Part shown: positions 1-8,830 of the stretch, one piece after another
Position numbering within the stretch: position 1 is the stretch's first letter
How the letters are laid out: each line of letters starts with the position of its first letter
NCBI GenBank assembly: GCA_002633005.1
Contig: NMRA01000733.1
Span: forward strand, 133,338 to 156,515
Source: Phoronis australis
Lineage: Eukaryota > Phoronida > Phoronidae
DNA length: 23,178 nt
Direction of reading: 5' to 3'
Position numbers and translations under genes: made by a program
Notes under the pieces: model-generated
Told to the model about the DNA's origin: nothing
Seen by the model: only the letters and a program-made list of their open reading frames with translations
Databases searched by the model: none

Positions 1-463
1 ACTTAATGAATTTTATATTTACTTCTCTGCACGATTTAGCTTTATTTTGTAAGCCAAAAGTTATGTTAATGTTTTTGGACCTAAATGTCTTACTCATCAA
101 AATGCCCATGAGGCTGGCATATCTCTGCTGTAACCTGGGGACAGAGGGGAATTCCTACCCATTTTTTTACACCAAAATCAATGAAATGCATAACCCCTGC
201 AGGGATAGGGACAACCACTGCCCAATTTTTTGGATCAACATCAATGAAATGCCAATGTGGCAGGCATACCCCGCCGTAACCAGGGAATATAGAGAAAGTG
301 TTTGGCTTACAATTTTTGAAAATGGCTAAAAGTTTTCAGATGCTTTAGCTATTTAGGCTAATACCTTTAAAAGTCTAGTGTGAGCGTAGTGTGACAGTTG
401 TTCTCTTTCTGAATTCTGTCGAAGAAATTAGATTTCTGTTATCAGTGTCTTGAATCCTCCTTG
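1..463. repeat. Degenerate tandem repeat with AATGCC...GTAACC motifs
   Basis: Around 100-290 a module recurs: AATGCCCATGAGGCTGGCAT followed by CTGCTGTAACCTGGGGA at about 101-145, then AATGCCAATGTGGCAGGCAT followed by CGCCGTAACCAGGGA at 247-287, with a partial middle copy near 184-215. The long open frame at 6-329 runs through these repeats and is not a gene. The rest, to 463, is featureless. Confidence 0.45.
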
Positions 464-533
464 AATCAATGACTATTATACATACATATATAGTCTTAAA
501 AGACTATATATGTATGTATAATAGTCATTGATT
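464..533. repeat. Perfect palindrome, 34-bp arms with a 2-nt spacer
   Basis: The arm at 464-497 (AATCAATGACTATTATACAT onward, ending AGTCTT) is exactly the reverse complement of 500-533; the spacer is AA at 498-499. It would form a near-perfect 70-nt hairpin. It contains no coding sequence and no obvious target-site duplication. Confidence 0.9.
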
Positions 534-675
534 ACTTTCAAATATCAAAACAAGGCAAGGAGACTTTCAAAAGTGAAGTAGTAAAACCTTAGTCCCACTC
601 CTGTCACTTTAAGTTGCACATAGTAAGTAGGAATGACTTGTGTAGATGCATGACTATTTGCAGGGCCGTAGGAAG

Positions 676-716
676 TGGGGGGGGGAGGGGCCACGGGGAG
701 GGGCTGGGGGGAGGGC
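676..716 (+). repeat. G-rich tract with quadruplex potential
   Basis: Successive runs of at least four Gs (GGGGGGGGG, GGGG, GGGG, GGGG, GGGGGG) lie within about 40 nt, meeting a G-quadruplex pattern on the + strand. The surrounding ORFs on both strands are low-complexity shadows. Confidence 0.6.
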
Positions 717-931
717 ACATGAAAATTTTCAGGCATACATCAGGGTTACACCGTGGCAACCGACATACATGTGGGGCGAAAAAATTTGTAACACAAAGCC
801 GCTTTGTGGAGCATATCAATATACTGGATTTTTAATTCAATAAGTCAATTTTGCGACTGCAAAACCACATTTTTCCAGACGCCCCTCTCTGGCAAGGGAT
901 AACGGAGACAACTGACGCTTTTTTCTTATAT

Positions 932-949
932 CACACACACACACACACA
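932..949. repeat. (CA)9 microsatellite
   Basis: Nine CA dinucleotides in a row. The sequence from 534 to about 1140 otherwise holds only the G-rich tract. Confidence 0.85.
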
Positions 950-1143
950 TTTCTTGATTTTTCAAAATATAGATATTTTCATATTGAGTGGCCCCACCCT
1001 TGAAGAAGGCCATTGATGACGTTGAAGTGGCCACCTTTTTACGTTTTTATTGACAAATTCTTAAGGGTCCACTCACGGAGATTGGGCCCAAAGTAGGCCT
1101 TCATTCAGCGTACGTCCTGGGCGTTCATTTGGACACCCTAGAA

Positions 1144-2395
1144 CTAATCTGGACGCCCTGGCAAGGACGCCCAATGTATCATTTGGACGCCTTGTCAATC
1201 AGAATTTCTCCAGGTAGGATATCCACGTTGTAAGATTACTAGGACTCCCAGTTAACAAAAGAGAGAAGTTGGCACTTTCATCTCAGAAAGAAATATACAA
1301 TGTATTTAAAAAAGGTTACAGTGTTCAAACCATTCTCAAACTATTTAGTAGACCTGTCAATCATTAGCACCTGTTTGGTTGCCAGAGTGTCTCTGCTTTC
1401 AGAGGTCTAAAATCTTTCTGTAATTCAGGGGCCCGTTCCAACAAAACTGACTTAGCTAAGACAAATCTTAAATTTTAGTAAATTTTAAGATAAAACTTAA
1501 ATTTTTCTCGGGACCGTTTCAAGAAAGAGGTCTTAAGGTTGAATTAGGTTTTTGATAAAAGTTGTGTCCTAATTTTAACTATCTCACCGGATGTGGAGGT
1601 TTCAAAGTATGGATGTTAAGACAAATCTTAGACTTAAGTCAAAAATGAACTTAAGTCAGTTTCTTGGAACAGGCCCCAGTGCTTTATACAGGAACACGGG
1701 CTTTGGTTAACTCCAGACCTGGTGTTTCCGGGCTGTAGTTTCATGTTTTTCATCTTTTTTTAAAAACATCAAAAGTGAAATAAATGTTATAATTTTAATA
1801 ATATGATGTGCCACAAGAATATGCCCATTTAAAATGTTTGAGTATGCACCCGTTCCAGGCTTTTCTATGTGCGTCTTAATATGCAGCAGCAGTAGTGACA
1901 CCTGTTGCCAAAATATAAACCACTCATCATCAGTGCTTTTGTCTTGTGTTGGTAACTGCAGCTTTGATGACTCATTGTATGGAATATAAAGCTAGCTAAG
2001 ATGATATGATATGATAAACTGTATAACAGCAATTTCACTTGAGATCACCAAAAAACAGTGCACTCATCATTCAACCAATATTTGTAATATCTGTAATACC
2101 TGTTTGGTAAGCTATTTGGCTGTTTTCATAAATTTAGACATATAAGTCTTGATCCACAGTTTTTTTTTGTAAAAAGGTCACTACAAGGGAGCTGTTCTTG
2201 TAAACTTAGATGTAAAAGCCTTGTTCAATGCATTTTTGTATAAAACCTCAGTATGTGGGGAGGAGGAGTTTACTGGTGAATGGTGGTGGGAAGTGGGGGT
2301 AATGCATCGTTCGAATCATGGATGCCCTGGAATATTGGGAACCCCATTTTGAACACCCTATTTTCGAAATCCTGGATAAAGCCCTGGCCCAAATT
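1144..2395 (+). repeat. Left arm of a large imperfect inverted repeat
   Basis: Four blocks, near 1144-1203, 1284-1304, 2140-2260 and 2313-2384, recur in reverse-complement order at 3070-3011, about 2925-2905, about 2870-2760 and 2722-2648. The innermost block (GGAATATTGGGAACCCCATT and flanks) is almost identical between arms. The left arm is about 800 bp longer between the second and third blocks, partly because of the MITE at 1429-1676. Confidence 0.75.
1429..1676. mobile_element. MITE, 248 bp, with GGGCCCGTTCC termini and 3-bp TSD CAG
   Basis: The left end GGGCCCGTTCCAACAAAACT and the right end (reverse complement GGGCCTGTTCCAAGAAACTG) are matching terminal inverted repeats continuing into GACTTA. 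CAG flanks both sides (1426-1428 and 1677-1679). No coding capacity. A 3-bp duplication with GGG termini resembles Harbinger-type non-autonomous elements; the superfamily is inferred. Confidence 0.75.
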
Positions 2396-2644
2396 TGGGA
2401 CTCGATTACGTCTAGTTTCCTGTTTTTTGTGAAATCGTGCAACCGACTTTCATGTTGAGGAAGGTCACTTCCTGCAGTCTTGTGATCACATGGTGGTGGA
2501 ATGAACTATCACTCTTTTCCAAGCTTAATGATGTTCAGCCTTTCAAAATTAAGGAGTCCTATGTCAGACGGTACACTCTCTCAGTGGAGCAGTTTGGAGA
2601 AATGCCCCTTTGTCCCTCTATACATGTAAATCCGACACTGCCTA

Positions 2645-3070
2645 GCAGGCCTTTATCCAGGATTTCGAAAATAGGGTGTCCAAAATGGGGTTCCCAATAT
2701 TCCAGGGCGTCCATGATTCCGATGCGTAACCCCCCCACCCCCAGCAATCCCCCTAAACACACAGATTTTTTACAAAACTGCATAGACCAAGGTTTTTACA
2801 TCTAAGTTAAAAACAGCCTTCTGTAGTGAGCATTTTTACTAAAAAAAACTGTAGACCAAGACTTTACAATGCTATCAACCAAGTGTGAGCACAGCAACAT
2901 TGTATATACATTGTATATTTCTTTCTGCTTTGAAAAAAGATCCCCCACTGTGAGCCTTCAGAGGCTTCTTAGTATTCATTACAATGTGTGAGTCCAAACT
3001 TGAAAGGTTCCTATTGACAGTGGGCGTCCAAATGATACATTGGGTGTCCTTGCCAGGGTGTTCAGATTAG
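2645..3070 (-). repeat. Right arm of the large imperfect inverted repeat
   Basis: This is the compact arm of the fold-back described at 1144-2395; the central spacer is about 250 bp (2396-2644). Small overlapping ORFs on both strands here are products of the repeat, not genes. Confidence 0.75.
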
Positions 3071-3638
3071 TGCGGATGCTGCATCAAGGCCTGCTGCCTA
3101 GTTTTCACGAGGGAAGTTGAGATTCCAAATTCATTAAAAAAGACAAAACATTCATGCACAGCACAACAGTATCAAGACATTCGACCCAAACAACCAAAAA
3201 ATGTGAAAAAATAGAAGAGGGTTTTGACCGCCGTCAAAAGGGTGGAATTTTGAAGAACGTGAAGACCGCCGATGGTTAGTTACGGAATAATGTTACTGTT
3301 TCCCATAGTATCACAAGAATAGTATACCTTTTGAAAATGATTACCATGAATTGTTTGTAACGAATTTCCACATGTGGAAAACACTGCTGTAGAGGCTACC
3401 ATTGGGGTGACCATGTACATGTCGAATGAGCGTGCTCAAATACTCGCAATGATAAAGAAATATTTCTGCTTTTTCTAGGTTCAACTAGGTGAACTGTTAT
3501 AGGTACCTCAGAAATGAGCAAAATACACCTTACTATGAATGCCCAATCTCTCATTTTCCCCTGATTTCCCTTCAAAAATCTGCGAGCATGCCTGCAGAAA
3601 ATGCTTATAACACTCCGTTTTGATCAACAAATTCATTG
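3071..3638. other. Non-coding stretch, no recognised feature
   Basis: AT-rich sequence with stops in all frames. I see no repeat, splice-consistent exon or RNA gene. Confidence 0.4.
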
Positions 3639-3903
3639 GTTTCTGATTTACATGTTTATGTATCTACGAAAACTGTCAGCTTAAAAGATGATTTTTGGCC
3701 ATTACAAGCTAGTTTTTTAAGAAGTGATTATGATTCAGGGAATTAAGTTGAAGCCTGAATATGGAAAAAAACTCTAGTATAATCCGATCCCTCAATAGTA
3801 AAGTGCACTTGGACGCTTTTTGCCTATCTAAAATAATTCTCAAGGACATTGATGAAATTTGGACAATTCCCAAAATTTACCCACAATTCAAATGACAATA
3901 AAT
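3639..3903. repeat. Left copy of a diverged direct duplication
   Basis: It begins with GGTTTCTGATTTACATGTTT and ends near CAAATGACAATAAAT. The same succession of segments recurs at 5700-5974 in the same orientation. Copies differ by substitutions and small indels, so the duplication is old. Confidence 0.75.
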
Positions 3904-3974
3904 GCATTACTTTTTTGACTTCGGTACAAGTCTTGTTGTTTAAACTCACTCACAGGGCATCAAAAAGGAATTAA

Positions 3975-5651
3975 AGGAGCATGCCACCCAAAAAAAACCT
4001 AATTTGTATCAATATAGATCGAGTAGTTCTACTCCATAACAACGCGTACAGTTGCGTTACCTGACACCTGACGGAAGACGGAGGTGTTGAAATTATCCAA
4101 TGACGTCATCGGTTTCACACGCAGTCTGTTCAGCAGTTCACAACATGGGTTACTGGTGTCAGCTTATCGCTTGAAGTCATCGTTTAACACCAATAAATCA
4201 TCAAACTTCGATGTAAAACCCTTAAAAATACACCGTGTTCTTATAAAAAAGTGTTGTTTTATTTCGCTCTTACGGATTTATTGGTATTTGGACACACCGT
4301 AGCCTACAAAGTTTGGCAGGCCAATAAGGTCCGTAGCAGGAGTTTGGGGTCTGTTCGAAGATAATTTTGAAGTATTTTCCGTGAGATACAGACAAGAGAA
4401 CCTAGATCTGTGTTGTTTAGACTTGTGATTTTTTGAGTTCTAAACACAAAACGCTTGTTATCCTGGCCAGTGGCTCGGAGCCCGATCGGGCCCGTCGCGG
4501 CTGGCCTGATTGACTCGTTATCCCGGCCAGTGGCTCGGAAACTGATCAGACATCACGAACATAAACCAGCCAAAGTTCAGTGGAAACTAAACTTCCAGTC
4601 AAGAAAATACTATACTAGTGAGCCAAAGTAATGTGCACCTGATTATGTTAGTGAATTAGCCACGAAACTGCAAATCTACTTAATCGTCAGGGGCCGCGAA
4701 TCCAGGTTCCGCTTTGGCCACAGCACTGTCAGGGCAGAAGTTGTACATTGACAATCATTATTTGAGTAATGTAAATGTAAATAAAGATTCCCCGAACATC
4801 TGGCCGTGGGATAGAAATCGAGTTGTTTCACTACAGTTTCTGCCTGCAAACACAAATTAGCATGAGCTGACATGGCCTCGGTGTCCCGTCAATTAGTTTT
4901 ATTGCATCTAAAGCCGGTAATGCAGTGATTTATTCATTGCTGGCTTCTCAAATCATTTGCGCTCACGAACACTCCAAAGGCATTACAAATTGCATCTAAT
5001 GAGACGAAATTTGGTTTCAGTTTTATATAAGTATTGGTAAGGGTGAGAATAATTCGTTTTAAACAGAACGCTCAGTAATAAACGCCAACATGGCAACTCA
5101 CAATCCCGACTTAGGACGAGCTAGAGCTCATCAGTCCCGACTTCGCAGGTGGATCGTTAAGTTTTACAGGCTATCAATTAGAACAGGAATACAGTGATGA
5201 AGAAATACTAGAGAGGCGCCATGAACAAGCTCAGACAACGGAACGTATGGAGTTATTTGGTAAGCCGGCATTCGTCAGACACTGTCAACGTCTGCAGGCC
5301 ACAGACACGGAGATGTTTCACGGCCTCATACTTGCTATTTACAGTGTACATTTCATTCTTCACTACCATGAGCTACTTCCTAAGCCTTTTAGACTCTCGA
5401 GGAAGTAAAAACAAACGATATACCTGCTTTCCTCGCAGCTGCTTAGTTTGGACAAGCGGGAACGATGCACCGCAGCATAGCGGCATTCACTCTGCATATG
5501 AACCACTGACGTCGCTAGCATCGTTTCTCACCTTCCTCACAGGTTAACGCGACACCTCTTGGCAAGGTAAAGTCGACCGTATGCGAGGCGATGTGGATAT
5601 AGACCGATTAAGACGGCAAAAAAGACTAATTAAATCGGGTGGCATTCTCCT
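3975..5651. mobile_element. DNA transposon, ~1.7 kb, inverted ends AGGAG.ATGCCACCC, TTAA-flanked
   Basis: The left end AGGAGCATGCCACCC is the inverted match of the right end GGGTGGCATTCTCCT (one mismatch). TTAA lies on both sides (3971-3974 and 5652-5655), the duplication expected of piggyBac or Kolobok elements; a TA duplication with 2-bp longer ends is also possible. The interior is CpG-richer than its surroundings and contains a 60-bp-spaced direct repeat (GTTATCCTGGCCAGTGGCTC near 4457, repeated at 4517). No intact transposase is present. Confidence 0.75.
5090..5265 (+). pseudogene. Coding remnant inside the TTAA element
   Basis: An ATG at 5090 opens MATHNPDLGRARAHQSRLRR. In another frame, from about 5159, SFTGYQLEQEYSDEEILERR continues to a possible donor (GGTAAGC) near 5260. 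Two open pieces in different frames suggest one reading frame broken by an indel. The second piece faintly resembles the GYQxEPExxxEE segment seen in transposon-associated P2X7-C-terminus-like proteins, but no cysteine/zinc motif follows. The 108-residue open frame from 5221 reads through in another frame and I do not trust it. Confidence 0.3.
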
Positions 5652-5699
5652 TTAAGTCCTTTAATCAAAGTAAACACATTGTTCATGGATTTGATTGTT

Positions 5700-5974
5700 G
5701 GTTTCTGATTTACATGTTTATGTATCTATGAAAGTGGACTGATTAAGAGCTGATTTTTTAGAATTAGAAGCTAATCTTGTAAGAAATGATAATGCTTCAA
5801 TGAACTTAATTGCAGGCCGACATTGGGAAATTTCGATATATCATCAGATCCCCAAATAGAAATGTACACTAAATGATTTTTGTCTATCTGAAATAAGTCT
5901 CAAGGAAATTTAAGAATTTCGGACAGTTCTACAAAGTGTCCCAAAATGTTCTCACACTTCGAATGACAGTAAAT
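5700..5974. repeat. Right copy of the diverged direct duplication
   Basis: It starts with the same GGTTTCTGATTTACATGTTT and ends CGAATGACAGTAAAT, keeping collinear landmarks such as TATCTAAAATAATTCTCAAGG versus TATCTGAAATAAGTCTCAAGG. A DNA transposon (3975-5651) separates the copies. Confidence 0.75.
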
Positions 5975-7297
5975 TGTTTCTTGGTTTAGGAACTAGATTA
6001 CTAGATTACTGGGTTTAAGTTTACAAACCGCAGATCGAAAAAGACGTTTTTAAAAGTACTTAAACAAATAAAATCTAAGTCATTGGTCATCAAATTGGAA
6101 AGGTTGTCTTTGCACTTCATTGATGTTTTTAGTTTCCAGTAGTATTCCACAATGAATTTTTGTTCTTCAAAACTGAATCATTTGCTTGCATTTCCTTTGC
6201 ATACTACACACAAGGCATGCGCACCCAGCCTAAAATATATTGAAGCTCGAATTTTTGAGGATGTGGACCTTTTACTAAAGAAAAATAAACAGAATACGGG
6301 ACTTGTTCAGGGCTATGAATTGTGCATACGCCTTAGTGGAATTTTGTCTCGTTTTTCTCAGACTTTTTGTTTCTTTGAGGCGGACCTTTTTGCCCACTTT
6401 AGCAAATGGGGGAGGGCTCGTTCGGGTCCCCCGAGCCCCCCTCTATGGGTGCGCACACGCACAGAGCACATCATGACGGGCAGACCCAAGTTAAAAATAA
6501 GGTGTAACCATGTAGTAGGTCTGTATAGAATATCATTTACCCATGGGAACTGAATTTAAACTCCAGACGTACGTTGAAATGTGTACATTTTTGGGACACA
6601 CCCTGTATCATTTCCCCCAGCAACCAAAACAAATTGGACTACCGGCAGACTTCATCTAGGGATTCTGAAACGGCCACAAAGGCACTCATACCAGGCACCT
6701 CAGGACCTCACCTTTCCAAAAAATTACTTCAAAGAATGGAAATAATAAATTGAAGTTTTCACCGAAACTGTATCATAATAAAACATACCTTGACCTTCAA
6801 CCCAGAGCAGAGGAATAGGTACAAATCCATTGTTGGAACCCAGATATAATTACTTCAGGCAGCTCCCAGCTACCTGTCAGTGCGCTGGCCCTAGACCCAT
6901 TCTTACTCTCTGTGAAACTTTGTTGGTTCACGGTTATTCACATCGTGATGGCTGCATCCCCGGTATTACCCCCACCTACGGCGGACGTGGGGGGGGGGTG
7001 TCGGTACAAATATGGTGACATCCAGAGAACGGGGGTGGGAGGGGGTGGCGATGGCAAGGGAGTAGGTTGGCGAAGTCAAATTAGTTTGTGCCCTCCAATA
7101 ATTTTTTCCTTCCTACGATCCTGATGTGTATTATGAATGGCTAAATAAACTATCTATAGATCTATCAAGCTGGCATTACAGGCGCTCTGGCCGCCCAAGG
7201 TGTTCTCCATTACATCAATCAAAGACTTTTGATACGGGAACTCTGACAGTCACTACTCAATGTGGACTATCAAACTTCCAAACAATCCTCTGTCTTA
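5975..7297. other. Non-coding repeat debris upstream of COIL
   Basis: No supported gene. The 133-residue frame at 6152-6553 crosses a G/C-rich segment (GGGAGGGCTCG ... CGAGCCCCC hairpin near 6410-6445) typical of dispersed repeats. G-runs occur at about 6985-7055. No coilin N-terminal motif is visible. Confidence 0.4.
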
Positions 7298-7351
7298 CGT
7301 TTCGTCGCGAAACGAAATGTGTCGATTTCACTGTTAATAATCGACACATTT
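7298..7351. repeat. Two adjacent perfect hairpins
   Basis: CGTTTCG (7298-7304), loop TCG, then CGAAACG (7308-7314). Immediately next, AAATGTGTCGATT (7315-7327), an 11-nt loop, then AATCGACACATTT (7339-7351). Both stems are perfect and directly abut. No known RNA family is recognised. Confidence 0.8.
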
Positions 7352-8794
7352 TAAAATGCGCGTTTTCACTTTACCTTATATCTTGCCACTAGCTGGTCTA
7401 CACGAAGTGTTCCCCAAAGGTTTTCAAACTAGACTCAAATTTAGACTCTAGCTCACCAAACTAAATTTGTCTTAATAGCAGAGCATATTGTTCAACTTAA
7501 AACTATCTCAATAAGCAATGGCTCTCAAAACCAAGAACACTTCTTTCTGTGATTGCAACAAGAACAAAGAGACTGAGCACGCAGGCCCTGCAGACAGCTC
7601 GAATATCACCATCAGGCCCTGATTGGCCAAGACAACAGTCCAATTAGCCGCAAGAGGGTTTCACATAACAAACAACTGGGCAAACCTAAGAAACGTAATT
7701 ATCCTTAAAGGTCACATGCATGTCAGTTTCATTGTTCCTGATAGCAGAGACATATTCAAGAATTTGAGTCAGGGATGACAAGGGTTATTGGCTTATATGT
7801 ATGTTTTCAAGTTGAGAACCAGGTACGGTACTAGTAATCACTGAATTACAGTTATCTAGTTATTCAGTGGATGAAACTGGATCACTAATCAGGGAGTACT
7901 GTATTCAACTAGTGTCGGGGGTTGGTGAATGGTGAGTCAGCTGTGTATAGTTATTGCCGCTTGCTCGCAAGCTTTCAAGTTTGCCTTGTTTATGTTCTTT
8001 GATCTTTTACTGTTTCAATTCTAAAACCACACCTAGCACACTCTATTATTCACATGTTAAAATCCCTGCTTCCTTTCTCTTTCAGCCCAGGTCACACAAT
8101 ATTTTGGTCAGCTGATTTACATAATTTCCACATTTTATTAACAAAAATAAACTAGTTGATCAGTCCCAAAGCAAGGTCATCGGCTTGTGCGTCCACAGGT
8201 GATGCATTGCCTAAAACTGAATGGAGGACCTTTTCATGACAGAGTCAGTAAATTTCTAGTTACTAAATTGCACTGTTAAACTTTCATTTTTTTTGTGAAA
8301 CATGTTAAATTGCTTTTTTAGTACTTAGTGTATACTCAAGAGATCTTGATTTTCAGTAAATGGAAATGGACAGAATTTAATGGTAATTATTTTCGTTAAA
8401 GCTCCCAATAAATTTGCCCTTCTAATTATCTTGCTATCATGGAATTCACCAGCAGTTTAGTAAATACCATATTTCTTATATTTTTAGTTTTTAAATGCCA
8501 AACATTAACAAAAAACTCATCAAATTCCACGATTCTGAGCACAAATCGATTGATGATGATTTATAACAGACATGTTCAATTCTTGTTTCTTTCTCTCTGT
8601 AAGTGGCACTGTTCTTTTGCTGGTTTCGAGAAACAATAAACATGGCACGTAGCAAGATATTGCTAAAATGAAGCTGCAGCATTCGAAAAAGTAAAACAAA
8701 TCTGCTAATTTACACAACAGAAAAAAATAATGTTTACTAAATCACATTTCTCTGTTTCTGAAATGAAAAATCATGGTCTATAATCCTTTTACAG
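7352..8794. other. Presumed COIL intron or upstream sequence
   Basis: No exon encoding the coilin N-terminal domain is recognisable. The open frames here (for example 8439-8639) have no coding signature and overlap frames on the other strand. Confidence 0.4.
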
Positions 8795-8830
8795 AAGATT
8801 GAATTCCAAGTCCCGCTGTGACATCACCAG
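8795..8830 (+). CDS. COIL: COIL small exon (36 nt)
   Basis: A 36-nt exon lies between the acceptor TTTTACAG and the donor CACCAG/GTGAGT. Its first base completes a codon begun upstream, and its last two bases (AG) join the first T of the next exon to give Ser. The combined frame reads RLNSKSRCDITSVQVFSAEE without a stop. That open, phase-consistent read-through is the main support, since the segment is too short to recognise by similarity. It shows that the protein continues upstream, so the GTG at 8905 is not the start. Confidence 0.7.

Noticed and set aside
6-329. A 107-residue protein at the left edge
   Set aside because: The frame follows a degenerate tandem repeat and its composition is not protein-like.
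545-843. Several short overlapping ORFs around the G-rich tract
   Set aside because: They are low-complexity Pro/Gly-rich translations of the G run in different frames.
6152-6553. A 133-residue + strand protein
   Set aside because: No recognisable domain and no promoter or splice context; it crosses a GC-rich hairpin typical of dispersed repeats.
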